The notes below the pieces were generated by a model. The model made no database searches. It was given only the letters and a program-made list of their open reading frames with translations, and was not told where the DNA came from. A DNA stretch of 64,000 nucleotides, taken from a bacterium (lineage in GTDB: Bacteria > Vulcanimicrobiota > Vulcanimicrobiia > Vulcanimicrobiales > Vulcanimicrobiaceae). Positions 1-8,623 of this stretch are shown piece after piece. How positions within the stretch are numbered: position 1 is the stretch's first letter; every line of letters starts with the position of its first letter. The position numbers and the translations under genes were made by a program. The DNA lies in assembly GCA_021805775.1 (NCBI GenBank), contig JAJZED010000004.1:64001-128000 (forward strand), written 5' to 3'.

Positions 1-833
1 GCTTCACGCTCGCCGAAGCCGAGGCGCTCCGTTCGAGCGATCCTGCGGAGTACGAACGACGCAGTTATGAAACCGCCGGTCGCCATGTCGAAGCGATGCT
101 GCGATTTCTCGACGCCGGTTCGATTGTCTTCGATTACGGAAACAATCTGCGAGAGGCGGCAAAGAAAGCCGGCGTCGCGCGAGCATTCGATTTTCCGGGC
201 TTCGTTCCGGCCTTTATTCGCCCGCTCTTCTGCCGAGGGAGCGGCCCGTTCCGCTTTGCCGCGCTCTCGGGGGATCCGGCCGATATCGCACGTTGCGATC
301 GCGAGTTACTCGCCCTTTTTCCGAAAGACGCACATCTGCATCGTTGGCTAACGATGGCGCGCGAACGGATCTCCTTTCAAGGGTTACCGGCACGCATCTG
401 TTGGCTCGGTTACGGCGACCGAGCGAAGGCCGGGCTAGCGTTTAACGATCTCGTACGTCGCGGCGAACTCTCCGCACCGATCGTTATCGGTCGCGATCAT
501 CTCGATACCGGTAGCGTCGCTTCGCCGTATCGGGAGACCGAAGGTATGCGCGACGGGAGCGATGCGATTGCCGACTGGCCGATTCTGAACGCGCTGCTTA
601 ATACCGCAGCCGGTGCGCATTGGGTGAGTTTCCATCATGGAGGCGGCGTCGGCATCGGATACAGCCTCCATGCAGGCATGGTCGTCGTCGCCGATGGTTC
701 GCGCGACGCCGAGGAGCGCCTCGGTGCCGTACTCGCGACCGATTGCGGAATGGGCGTGGTGCGCCATGCCGATGCCGGGTACGAGATCGCGATCGAGACC
801 GCCGACGAGAAGGGCATCGATTGGCGTCTCTAG
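1..833 (+). CDS. hutU: Urocanate hydratase, C-terminal part (5' end outside window)
   Basis: Urocanase converts urocanate to 4-imidazolone-5-propionate, the second step of histidine degradation, using tightly bound NAD+. About 276 residues are present, with the open frame running off the left edge; the family is about 550 residues, so roughly the C-terminal half is seen. The segment [11 protein letters not shown] (Cys codon near 399) matches the region of the family's essential cysteine. It is followed by the family blocks [30 protein letters not shown] and [13 protein letters not shown]. The stop overlaps the hutI start by 13 bases, so the two are probably translationally coupled. Identity is very secure. 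Confidence 0.97.
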   Translation, partial: FTLAEAEALRSSDPAEYERRSYETAGRHVEAMLRFLDAGSIVFDYGNNLREAAKKAGVARAFDFPGFVPAFIRPLFCRGSGPFRFAALSGDPADIARCDRELLALFPKDAHLHRWLTMARERISFQGLPARICWLGYGDRAKAGLAFNDLVRRGELSAPIVIGRDHLDTGSVASPYRETEGMRDGSDAIADWPILNALLNTAAGAHWVSFHHGGGVGIGYSLHAGMVVVADGSRDAEERLGAVLATDCGMGVVRHADAGYEIAIETADEKGIDWRL

Positions 834-2062
834 CAGCGGCACCGCCGCTGCTGGTGCGAGCGCGCGCCTTAGTAACCTGCGATACCGATGCACCGCAGCA
901 GGGGATAACCTTCGACGATCTTGGGTTCGTCGAACGCGGCGCGATCTTCGTTCGCGACGGACGCATCTCGGCACTCGGCGAGCGCGCGTCGGTCGAGCGG
1001 GTCGCGGCGGGAATCGACTGCGAGATCCTCGACCTTCCCGATACGGCGCTCGTCCCTGGTTTTGTCGACGCGCACACGCATCCGCTGTTCGCGGGTAACA
1101 GAGAGCCCGATTTTCGAGCGCGTCTGCGGCACGAGCCCGCTCCGCTCGGGATGCTCTATACCGTCGAACGTACGCGCGAAGCGTTGCTCGCGCCGGAGCG
1201 TTTTTGGAGCGTGCATGTTGCCCCGCGCCTGCGATCGATGCTCGAACATGGAACGACGACCGTCGAGGTGAAGACCGGATACGCGCTCCATCGCCCCGGT
1301 GAACTCGAATTGCTCGATTTGCTCGCCGATGCTCGCTCCGATGACACGCTGCCGCGAATCGTTGCGACCTTTCTCGGCGCTCATGCGCTGCCGCCGGAAT
1401 TCCCCGACGCCGACGGATACGTCGACTACCTCATCGATCAGTGCTTACCGTTTGCGCGCGTGCACGGCGCGCGTTATGCCGACGCATTTTGCGAACCCGG
1501 GTTTTTCTCGGCGGCGCAGACGGAGCGCTATCTCGAAGCCGCTCGCCGTCTCGGGCTGCGCCTGCGCGTGCATTGCGACGAAATGCAGCATGGCGGCGCT
1601 GCGACGATGGCGCTCGCGCTCGGCGTCGATGCAATCGACCACGGAAATTACATCACCGACGGCGACATCGAATGCTTGACCTCGGGGCAGAGCGTTCTCG
1701 TCGCGTGCCCGGCGACGATCGATTACCTCGGGCTCGCGCGGCACGCTCCGGTTCGCAGGGTACTCGAAGGCGGCGGTCGCGTCGCCTTCGCAAGCGACTT
1801 CAATCCCGGAACTTCGCCCTGTCTCAATCTCGCACACGTCGCCTATCTCGGACGAAAGATCTTTGGATTGAGCGCCGCTGAAGCGCTCGATGCGGTAACG
1901 CGCCAGGCCGCTCGCAGCCTCCATATCGAGCGCGGCGCCCTGCGCCTCGGCGCCGATGCGGATTTCGTGGCTTTGGGGATCGAAGAACTAGATGAATTCG
2001 GATGGTTGCACGGCGGCAATATCGCCGTTGCGGTGGTTCGTTCGGGCCGGGTGCTGAAATGA
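821..2062 (+). CDS. hutI: Imidazolonepropionase
   Basis: Metal-dependent amidohydrolase that opens imidazolone-propionate to N-formimino-L-glutamate, step three of histidine degradation. With a TTG start at 821 the protein is 413 residues, the usual family length. That start has a good ribosome site (AGAAGGG, 808-814, six bases upstream) and overlaps the hutU stop; GTG at 854 is an alternative, and the far upstream ATG at 620 would read antisense-like arginine-rich sequence. Metal-site motifs are DAHTHPLF (H85, H87), HCDEMQHGG (H251) and SDFNPGTSP near residue 327. The stop overlaps the next gene's ATG. Confidence 0.95.
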   Translation: MASLAAAPPLLVRARALVTCDTDAPQQGITFDDLGFVERGAIFVRDGRISALGERASVERVAAGIDCEILDLPDTALVPGFVDAHTHPLFAGNREPDFRARLRHEPAPLGMLYTVERTREALLAPERFWSVHVAPRLRSMLEHGTTTVEVKTGYALHRPGELELLDLLADARSDDTLPRIVATFLGAHALPPEFPDADGYVDYLIDQCLPFARVHGARYADAFCEPGFFSAAQTERYLEAARRLGLRLRVHCDEMQHGGAATMALALGVDAIDHGNYITDGDIECLTSGQSVLVACPATIDYLGLARHAPVRRVLEGGGRVAFASDFNPGTSPCLNLAHVAYLGRKIFGLSAAEALDAVTRQAARSLHIERGALRLGADADFVALGIEELDEFGWLHGGNIAVAVVRSGRVLK

Positions 2063-3354
2063 GCGAACTCTTTATCGCCGCGCGCGCGCTCGTCGCCGGA
2101 GAGGAGCGTCGCGAGGTTGCATTCCTCGTCGAAAAGGGCCGCTTTTCGAAGATCGGCGATGCGAAGAGCCTGGCGATCGAGGCCGCGCGGCGCGGCACGA
2201 AGACGCGACGTTTTCCGGAGGACCGTTTGCTGGTGCCCGGCTTTATCAACGGGCACAGCCATGCTTACCAGGTATTGTTGCGCGGCTGGGCCGATGACTG
2301 GAGCTTCGATCGATGGCGCAGCGATGCGCTCTATCGCGTCGTGCCGCAGCTGACTCCGGAGGATATTTACTGGGTCTTCGTCTTTGCGTTCAGCGAGATG
2401 CTCGCCGCGGGAATTACCACCGTCGCCGAATTCTTCTATCTGAACGGCGCGGGGAACGCCCATGCCGAAGCCGCGATCCGAGCCGCCCGTGAGACCGGTA
2501 TCCGCCTCGTGTTCGCGCGGACGTGGATGGATGCCGCTTACGCTCCGGATGCCTATCGCGAGACGATTGAAGAAGCGCAATCGCGCAGCGAGGAACTTCT
2601 CGCAGCGCACGCCGATATCAATTTTTGCGTCGCACCGCATTCGTTGCATGCCGCATCGCCGGCGATGATCGAGGCCGCGGCAGCGTTTGCAGCCGAGCAC
2701 GATTGCATGCTGCACGTCCACGTAGCCGAAGCCGCTTACGAAGGTGCGGCGACGCTCTCCGAGCACGGAGCGACGCCGATTCGACTGCTCGATCGCCTCG
2801 GTGCGCTCAACGAACGGTGCGTCGCGATTCACGCCATTTACATCGACGAAGAGGAGCAGGCGTTGCTCGCCGCGCGCGGGGCGCGCGTCATTCACAACCC
2901 GATGACCAACCAATATCTCGGCGACGGAATCTGCGATATATCGGGCCTGCGTGCGCTCGGGGTCGCAATCGGGCTTGGAACCGATGCCGATGTGAAACCC
3001 TCGGCGATCGACGAGATGCGCGCGGCCTCCCTGTTGCAGAAGATCGCTCGTACCGACGGAGCGGCATTCGGCGCGCGTTCGGCGTTCGACTTGGCAACGG
3101 CGAGCGGCGCGCGCGCGCTGCGCCTCGACGCGGGGCGCTTCGAGGAGGGGGCATTCGCCGATTTCGTCGTGCTCGACGCTCGGGCGATCGACCCGTGGGC
3201 ACCGGCCGTGAACGCGCTGGTCTACCGGGGCGAGGATGCGTGGGTTCAGGGAAGCTTCGTCGGCGGAAAACGCGTTGCCGGACGCGAGCCGAGCCCGGCG
3301 GCGATTGCGGCGCGCGAGCGCTTACGTGGAATCGCCGAACGCCTCATTCCGTAG
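2059..3354 (+). CDS. Amidohydrolase-family deaminase, candidate formimidoylglutamate deiminase
   Basis: 431-residue member of the cytosine deaminase/ATZ-TRZ amidohydrolase group. Metal ligands are visible as NGHSHAYQ (H66, H68), HVHVAE (H219 and H221), HAIYID (H258) and GTDAD (D309). It directly follows hutI with an ATGA overlap, so by position it is a candidate HutF, which deaminates formiminoglutamate to formylglutamate. The text around the first His pair differs from the HutF sequences I remember (usually SHAFQRAMAG), so another deaminase substrate is possible. A glutamate formimidoyltransferase at 30503-31360 offers an alternative route for the same intermediate. The 3' end overlaps the convergent gene by about 30 bases. 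Confidence 0.72.
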   Translation: MSELFIAARALVAGEERREVAFLVEKGRFSKIGDAKSLAIEAARRGTKTRRFPEDRLLVPGFINGHSHAYQVLLRGWADDWSFDRWRSDALYRVVPQLTPEDIYWVFVFAFSEMLAAGITTVAEFFYLNGAGNAHAEAAIRAARETGIRLVFARTWMDAAYAPDAYRETIEEAQSRSEELLAAHADINFCVAPHSLHAASPAMIEAAAAFAAEHDCMLHVHVAEAAYEGAATLSEHGATPIRLLDRLGALNERCVAIHAIYIDEEEQALLAARGARVIHNPMTNQYLGDGICDISGLRALGVAIGLGTDADVKPSAIDEMRAASLLQKIARTDGAAFGARSAFDLATASGARALRLDAGRFEEGAFADFVVLDARAIDPWAPAVNALVYRGEDAWVQGSFVGGKRVAGREPSPAAIAARERLRGIAERLIP

Positions 3355-4119
3355 GAGCCGCATGAAGGTACCGAAGCGCGCGTTATTCTCCGGAGTCGAC
3401 GGCATCTCGGTGTAGACGACGATTACCGCGCGCCGCCCGTCGCCGGTCGTCAGGATGCCGCCGTCGTGGGTGACCTCGCTCGTGTCGCCGGTCTTGTGGG
3501 CGAACCGGTCGCCTGCGGAGAGTCCGAGGCTCAACTTATCGTTCCAGCGCTGCTCGCCGAGCCAACCCTCCAGGAACTCCGCTCCCGGGAACGCACGCTC
3601 CGCGATCAGCCGGAAGAGGCGCGCCGCGTCGCGGACGGGGTGGGCGTTGCGATGCTCCCCGTCCCACTGCGGGTCGGCGATGAGCGGATCGCTCCCCGAG
3701 AGCTTGCGGTGGAATGCCGTGCCGGCGAGGCCGAGCTCCTCACGAACGATCGCCGTGGCGCGTTCGCGCCCGAGGCGGTCGAATAGCTCGTTGGTCGCGA
3801 CGTTGTCCGAGCGATCGATGGCGTAGCGGCAGAGCTCCTCGAGGCTCGCTGCGTAGCCTGGCTCGATCGGCGAGGGGGCGTCGTTGAGGGTGAGGTTCTC
3901 GGCGCGGACGGAGCGCCGTTCGTCGAGCCGGCGCTCGCCGCGCGCCGCGAGCAGAAGAGCCGCCGCCGCAAGCGGAGTTTTTATCGTGCTCGCGGGGTAG
4001 ATCGTGCGCTCGGCGTCGAGGGCGAGCGGCTCCCCGCCGGGTTCGAGAGGCTCCCAGATGACCGCCGGACGTCGCAGCCCGGCGCGACGGGCGCACTCTT
4101 GAAGCAATGAACTCTCCAT
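3322..4119 (-). CDS. Beta-lactamase-fold serine hydrolase
   Basis: 265 residues from the ATG at 4119, chosen because residues upstream of it are arginine-rich and not family-like. The penicillin-binding/class A motifs are all present and correctly spaced: STIK (S44, K47), RSDN (S104-N106) and HKTGD (K209-G211). The class A general base motif ExxLN before the omega loop is not recognisable; the corresponding stretch reads SGSDPLIADP. No signal peptide or membrane segment is visible at either start, which is odd for an enzyme acting on peptidoglycan or antibiotics. It is divergent from the efflux operon and shares a 133-bp intergenic region with twin repeats. It may be a DD-peptidase-like esterase rather than a true beta-lactamase. 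Confidence 0.75.
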   Translation of the reverse strand: MESSLLQECARRAGLRRPAVIWEPLEPGGEPLALDAERTIYPASTIKTPLAAAALLLAARGERRLDERRSVRAENLTLNDAPSPIEPGYAASLEELCRYAIDRSDNVATNELFDRLGRERATAIVREELGLAGTAFHRKLSGSDPLIADPQWDGEHRNAHPVRDAARLFRLIAERAFPGAEFLEGWLGEQRWNDKLSLGLSAGDRFAHKTGDTSEVTHDGGILTTGDGRRAVIVVYTEMPSTPENNARFGTFMRLLRNEAFGDST

Positions 4120-4182
4120 CGGCTCTCGCGCTTCCAAGGGGCGCTGCCGCAACCCTCGCCGCCGGGATGGGTTAAAACTGCG

Positions 4183-4245
4183 TGTAAGCACTTGCATGCA
4201 GTTCGGAAAAAGAGTAATCTGCTCGTGCAAGTACTTGCTTGCAGT
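4183..4245. promoter_or_regulatory. Twin 20-bp direct repeats, candidate operator pair
   Basis: Two copies of a 20-mer, at 4183-4202 and 4226-4245, agree at 17 of 20 positions (core ACTTGC[A/T]TGCAGT) and lie 43 bases apart, about four helical turns. The second contains a perfect 12-bp palindrome, GCAAGTACTTGC (4227-4238). A weak promoter, TTGCAT (4192-4197), 17 bases, TAATCT (4215-4220), would put transcription start near 4227. The first repeat would then cover the -35 box and the second the start site. The likely binder is the TetR protein encoded in the same operon; that link is inference. Confidence 0.55.
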
Positions 4246-4251
4246 ATATTT

Positions 4252-4548
4252 ATGAGAACAAAAACGACCAAAATCCAGATTTTTTCAAGCGATCTCCTCG
4301 ATATCGGTCGGGACGAGGCTCACCTCGACTCGATCGTCGATCGCCATACCGAACGCGTCGTCGTCGATCTCGCCGACCTCGCCAGCCTCGATGTTGGACG
4401 GATGCGCAGCCTCGTGGCGCTCTTGCGCCGCAGCCGCGCCCACGGCATAGAGTTCTCCGTCCGAACCGCGCACGAGGACGTGCGGCGGCAACTCGCGCTC
4501 ACGGGGCTCGACCGCATCCTCGAGGTCGAGGGGGGGAACGCGGCATGA
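4252..4548 (+). CDS. STAS-domain protein, anti-sigma-factor-antagonist-like
   Basis: 98 residues from ATG 4252. The sequence has the STAS pattern: an initial beta strand, then RVVVDLADLASLDVGRMRSLV, a helix, and a second strand with ALTGLDRILEVEGG. In SpoIIAA-type proteins the phosphorylatable Ser/Thr follows the central strand (usually D-S-S-G); here the loop is LASLDVGRM, so S or D in that loop would be the candidate and canonical phosphorylation is doubtful. It leads a six-gene efflux operon and its stop overlaps the next ATG. Only about 20 bases separate the predicted promoter start from the ATG. Its role is unknown; partner switching or membrane-lipid binding are possibilities. Confidence 0.65.
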   Translation: MRTKTTKIQIFSSDLLDIGRDEAHLDSIVDRHTERVVVDLADLASLDVGRMRSLVALLRRSRAHGIEFSVRTAHEDVRRQLALTGLDRILEVEGGNAA

Positions 4549-5204
4549 TCGCTCGGCTGACGCTCGCGCTCGCTCTCGCTCCTGGGCTGCTCGGGCTCTC
4601 CGCTCCCACGAGCTCTTCGCTTCACCCGATGACCGCTGCGGCAATCGTCAATAAAATGCTCGACCGAAATCCCGGGCTCACGAGCTATCGTGCGCGCGTT
4701 CACGTAACGACGCGCATGCTCTCGTTTCCATTTCTCTCACCGACGCTCGACGGCACCTCGTATTACAAGCGCCCGAGCAAATTCGTCGTCGTCTTCGACC
4801 GGGTTCCGGCATACGCGGCGGGCTTCTCGAAGATCTTCAACAACGTCGGCGATCCCGGCGCTTGGTCGAAGGATAATGTCGTTTCGTACGCCGGAACGCG
4901 GATCTGGAGCGGGCGTCAAGTCTACATGCTAACCGTCGCGCCGCGGCAGTACAGCGATATACTTGCCTACGCTCACGCCATCGTCGACCCTGCGACCTGG
5001 GAGTTGGTCGAGATGACGTGGCATTATCGCGACGGCGGCACCATCTCGATGCGTCAATGGTATCGTCGCGAGAACGGATACGACGTGCTTTCCGAACAGA
5101 GCGCGGAGATCAATTTCCGCGTTCGTGCGAGCTCCCATGCGACGTATGCGAATTATCAACTGAACGTTCCGATTTCGAACGCCGTCTTCACGGGCGCGAA
5201 GTGA
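4545..5204 (+). CDS. Secreted LolA-like / outer-membrane lipoprotein-sorting family protein
   Basis: 219 residues from the ATG at 4545 (ATGA overlap with the STAS gene). An N-terminal hydrophobic stretch (residues 4-20) followed by small residues looks like a signal peptide. The mature part is rich in alternating beta-strand patterns and contains YYKRPSKFVVVF and STRMLSFP-like strands plus a late MTWHYRDGG block, as in the LolA/LppX-like half-barrel proteins that bind lipids. It sits between a STAS gene and a TetR regulator of an efflux system, so it may serve the cell envelope side of that system. The family assignment is by overall pattern, not by a diagnostic motif. Confidence 0.55.
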   Translation: MIARLTLALALAPGLLGLSAPTSSSLHPMTAAAIVNKMLDRNPGLTSYRARVHVTTRMLSFPFLSPTLDGTSYYKRPSKFVVVFDRVPAYAAGFSKIFNNVGDPGAWSKDNVVSYAGTRIWSGRQVYMLTVAPRQYSDILAYAHAIVDPATWELVEMTWHYRDGGTISMRQWYRRENGYDVLSEQSAEINFRVRASSHATYANYQLNVPISNAVFTGAK

Positions 5205-5824
5205 GCGCACACGTCGCGCCCCGCACCGAGGAGCGGCGTGCTGCAGGAACCGATACGACGCGCGAGCGGATCCTTCACGCCGCCCGCGAGGTCGTTGCTC
5301 GGAAAGGGAAGCGCGCGGCAACGACTCGTGAGATTGCCGAGGTTGCGGGAGTAAACGAAGCCACGCTCTTCCGCCATTTTGGAACGAAGGAAAAATTACT
5401 CTACGAACTCGTGGAGTATTGCTGTCCGAGTGTCTCGATCGACGAATTTACAATAGCGTTACGTGGGCCGATCGATAGCGACCTTATGACGATGGGGCGC
5501 TTTCTTATGGAACGACTTTGGAACATGCGCGATATGGTGCGATGGTCGATGGTCGAGGATGACTACGAAGCGAACGTTTACGGATCGGCAACGTGGCGTC
5601 CGCAAAATGCGGTTCGAGAGGCGCTGGTGGCATTTATGGCCTCGCGAGTCGAAAGGGGAGAGCTTGCCGGCAACCCTGAGGATCTCGCCGCGGTCTTTGG
5701 ATCGATGATCTTCGCGCACGTGATGGGAAGGCAAAAGTATCCCGATGTGCGTTTTTACGCAGACCAAGAGTACGGTTTACGGATGTACATTCAAATCTTC
5801 CTCAATGGAGCAAGGAAAAATTAA
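5201..5824 (+). CDS. TetR-family transcriptional regulator
   Basis: 207 residues from GTG 5201 (GTGA overlap with the upstream stop). The N-terminal helix-turn-helix is clear: TTREIAEVAGVNEATLFRHFGTKEKLLYEL, about residues 40-70, with the classic LFRHF and K-E-K-L elements. The C-terminal ligand-binding half is variable, as usual. It is the third gene of the operon and joins the HlyD gene by a TAATG overlap. TetR regulators in pump operons commonly repress their own promoter, so the twin repeats at 4183-4245 are the natural candidate site. Confidence 0.93.
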   Translation: MSAHVAPRTEERRAAGTDTTRERILHAAREVVARKGKRAATTREIAEVAGVNEATLFRHFGTKEKLLYELVEYCCPSVSIDEFTIALRGPIDSDLMTMGRFLMERLWNMRDMVRWSMVEDDYEANVYGSATWRPQNAVREALVAFMASRVERGELAGNPEDLAAVFGSMIFAHVMGRQKYPDVRFYADQEYGLRMYIQIFLNGARKN

Positions 5825-7068
5825 TGGCAACGAATTTGCAGGAGAGCCCAAAGGACTCAACGGTTGACGGAGCCGATGCAAGTGAAGAGTCTTCTTCGAA
5901 TCAACCTCGAAAACGAATAATTTTCGGCGTCCTTGGGACGATTCTCGCAATCGTGTTGTTGATTTACGGCGGACGCTGGTATGCCTACGCGCGCGTACAC
6001 GCGGGAACCGAAGATGCAATGATCGATTCAGATGTCGTTGCCATTACCAGCAAAATCGGTGAAAAAATCGATTCGATACCCGTCCAGACAAACCAATACG
6101 TCCGCAAAGGGCAACTCTTAGTAATTCTCGATAATCGCGACGAACGGCACCGCCTAGCACAGGCGCAAGCGGCCTACGACCAGGCGCTCTCGACGGAGAC
6201 GACGTTGGTGCAGCAGAGCCAAGGTGGCATCGCGCAGGCGCAGGCCGGCGTTGCAAGCGCGCTTGCGTCGGTTCCGCAGGCCGATGCGGCGTTAGCGCAA
6301 GCGCGGGCACAACTCGCTGCCGCGATTGCCGAGGTGCCGGCCGCACGAGCGAACTACGCGAAAGCCTCTGCCGATCTCGCCCGTGCCCGGTCGCTCGTTC
6401 GTACCGGCGACGTCGCACGCCAAGATCTCGATTCCGCGCGTGCCGAGGAAGGGGCCGCCGCGGCTCAACTTGCAACGGCGCAAGCCGATGTCGGGGCGGC
6501 GCGCGACGGCGTGCGCGCGGCCATCGATCGCGTCGTAGCCGCAAAAGCGGGTATAGCCGGGGCGCAGGGCAGCGTTACCACGGCGCAGGGAAAACTTGCG
6601 CAATCGAGCGACTCGAGCCAAGTCGTCGCGGCAAAAGCGGCGCTCGACCTCGCAAAACTCAACTTGCAATATACCCGAATTTATTCGCCTATCGATGGAT
6701 ACGTCGGGGAAAAAAGCGCTCAAATCGGCCAAACGATCGGCGCCGGTATGAACCTTATGACGGTAATTCCGTCAAAAGATATCTTCGTAACGGCAAACTA
6801 TAAAGAAACGGCGGTCGGTGCGATACATGTGGGCCAAGAGGCGGACATCTTCGTTGATGCCTATCCCGGGCACACGTTCCACGGGCATGTAATTTCGATA
6901 AATCCGGCATCGCAAAACACTTACGCGCTAATTCCTTCGCAAAATGCGACCGGAAATTTCGTCAAAGTGACACAGCGAATTCCCGTGCGCATCTCCATCG
7001 ACGATCTTAATCCCAAAATGCCGCTGCGTCCGGGCATGAGCGTTGAAGCGGATGTAAAGGTTCGCTAA
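5824..7068 (+). CDS. HlyD/EmrA-type membrane fusion protein
   Basis: 414 residues. A cytoplasmic head of about 35 residues is followed by a single membrane segment (about residues 37-57) ending in YGGRWYAYARVHAGTEDAMID, the typical EmrA start of the periplasmic part. Then come the lipoyl half-motif (ITSKIGEKIDSIPV), a long alanine/glutamine-rich coiled coil (about 105-275), the second lipoyl half (RIYSPIDGYVGEKSAQIGQTI) and a beta-barrel domain. It bridges the EmrB transporter and the TolC channel encoded next. Overlaps both neighbours by TAATG. Confidence 0.94.
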   Translation: MATNLQESPKDSTVDGADASEESSSNQPRKRIIFGVLGTILAIVLLIYGGRWYAYARVHAGTEDAMIDSDVVAITSKIGEKIDSIPVQTNQYVRKGQLLVILDNRDERHRLAQAQAAYDQALSTETTLVQQSQGGIAQAQAGVASALASVPQADAALAQARAQLAAAIAEVPAARANYAKASADLARARSLVRTGDVARQDLDSARAEEGAAAAQLATAQADVGAARDGVRAAIDRVVAAKAGIAGAQGSVTTAQGKLAQSSDSSQVVAAKAALDLAKLNLQYTRIYSPIDGYVGEKSAQIGQTIGAGMNLMTVIPSKDIFVTANYKETAVGAIHVGQEADIFVDAYPGHTFHGHVISINPASQNTYALIPSQNATGNFVKVTQRIPVRISIDDLNPKMPLRPGMSVEADVKVR

Positions 7069-8615
7069 TGTCGGCTTTGCCGCAAAGAAGCGATTCGCCG
7101 TTGGTCGAGCACGGCTGGCGGCTTGCGGTGATAACGGTCGCCGTCATCACTGCAACGCTTTTGGAAATCGTCGATACGACGATCGTGAACGTCGCTCTGC
7201 CGAACATTCAGGGAAATTTTGGCGTCGCCGTCGACCAAGGTGCCTGGATCGTTACCGGCTATATTATCGCCAACGTTATCGTAATTCCAATTACGCCGTG
7301 GTTGCAAGGGCGTTTCGGAAGACGTCAATATTTCACGGCATCGATTGTCATTTTCACCATTGCGTCGCTCATGTGTGGGCTCGCTCCGACCTTTAGTACG
7401 CTCGTTTTTTGGCGCATCGTACAGGGGCTCGGCGGAGGCGGGTTGATCTCGACATCGCAGGCGATTCTTCGGGATGTTTTTGGCGTTCGTCGGCAGGGGC
7501 GCGCGCAAGGCATTTTTGCGATGGGCGTGATCGTAGGGCCCGCGCTCGGTCCGGTGCTCGGCGGATTCATCACCGATAATTTTACCTGGCGCTGGGCGTT
7601 CTTCATCAATCTTCCCGTCGGCATTATTGCCGCGACGCTGACGCTGTTATATATGCGAAATCCATCCAAGCCTCGTGCGATGGCGCTCGATTGGGTCGGG
7701 TTGGCGTTTCTGGCGATGGGGCTGGGATCGATGCAGTACGTGCTCGATCAGGGACAGCAATACGACTGGCTCAGTAACCCCGCCATACGAACTTTTGCCG
7801 GCCTTGCCGTTCTTGGAATCATATCCTTCGTGCTCTGGACTCTGCGATCGCGCCGCCCGGTGGTCGATCTTCACGTGCTGAAGATCCGTCAGGTTGCGGT
7901 TGGGAGCGTGCTGGGGGCGGTACTCGGCATCAGTCTCTACGGCTCGATCCTCGTGCTTCCGCAATATCTGCAGAATTCTCTCGGCTTTACCGCGACGCTC
8001 TCCGGATTGACGATTTTGGTTCGAGCGCTTGCGGTCATGCTCTTCACGCCGCTCACTGCGGCACTCGCCGGACGCGGTATCGTCGACGTGCGGATATCGA
8101 CGGGGATCGGCTTCGTCCTGCTCGGGATTTCGAATTGGTTGCTTGCGGGGGTAACGACGCCCGAGTCGCAGTTTGGAACCTTGGTGCTCTCGCTGGTGAT
8201 CAGCGGGATCGGACTTTCGCAGATCTTTGTACCGCTGTCGATCGCCGTTATCGGCGGCGTCGCAGATAAAGATGTGGCCTCAACATCGGCGTTCTTCAAT
8301 CTCTCTCGTCAGGTCGGCGGCAGCGTCGCGACGGCAATCCTGGTAACGATTTTGGTGCGCGGCGTTACCTATCATCAGGCGGAACTCGCCGGCGTCGAGA
8401 CGCTGGGGCGCCCTGCTACCGCGCTCTATCTCCAGCGCGAGGGGGGCGAGCGCTCGACCAAAGCGTTGATAAAGCTGGAAAACATGGTTGGCGCTCAGGC
8501 GCAGGTTCTTTCGTACGCCGATACATCGCGTTGGGTTGCGATCATGACGATCGGCCTCGCCCCGCTCGTCCTTTTACTTAGAAAACCGCGGACTGCCGCG
8601 GTAGCAGTGGAATAG
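7068..8615 (+). CDS. EmrB/QacA-type multidrug MFS transporter (DHA2)
   Basis: 515 residues, with about 14 hydrophobic helices as expected for the 14-spanner DHA2 drug:H+ antiporters. Diagnostic blocks are LEIVDTTIVNVALPNIQ in helix 1, the loop 2-3 motif QGRFGRRQYF, and GPALGPVLGGFITDNFTWRW in helix 5 with the following loop. It is an inner-membrane pump that exports hydrophobic compounds through the EmrA-like adaptor and the TolC-like channel from the same operon. The substrate cannot be read from sequence. Confidence 0.95.
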   Translation: MSALPQRSDSPLVEHGWRLAVITVAVITATLLEIVDTTIVNVALPNIQGNFGVAVDQGAWIVTGYIIANVIVIPITPWLQGRFGRRQYFTASIVIFTIASLMCGLAPTFSTLVFWRIVQGLGGGGLISTSQAILRDVFGVRRQGRAQGIFAMGVIVGPALGPVLGGFITDNFTWRWAFFINLPVGIIAATLTLLYMRNPSKPRAMALDWVGLAFLAMGLGSMQYVLDQGQQYDWLSNPAIRTFAGLAVLGIISFVLWTLRSRRPVVDLHVLKIRQVAVGSVLGAVLGISLYGSILVLPQYLQNSLGFTATLSGLTILVRALAVMLFTPLTAALAGRGIVDVRISTGIGFVLLGISNWLLAGVTTPESQFGTLVLSLVISGIGLSQIFVPLSIAVIGGVADKDVASTSAFFNLSRQVGGSVATAILVTILVRGVTYHQAELAGVETLGRPATALYLQREGGERSTKALIKLENMVGAQAQVLSYADTSRWVAIMTIGLAPLVLLLRKPRTAAVAVE

Positions 8616-8623
8616 GAGTCATC

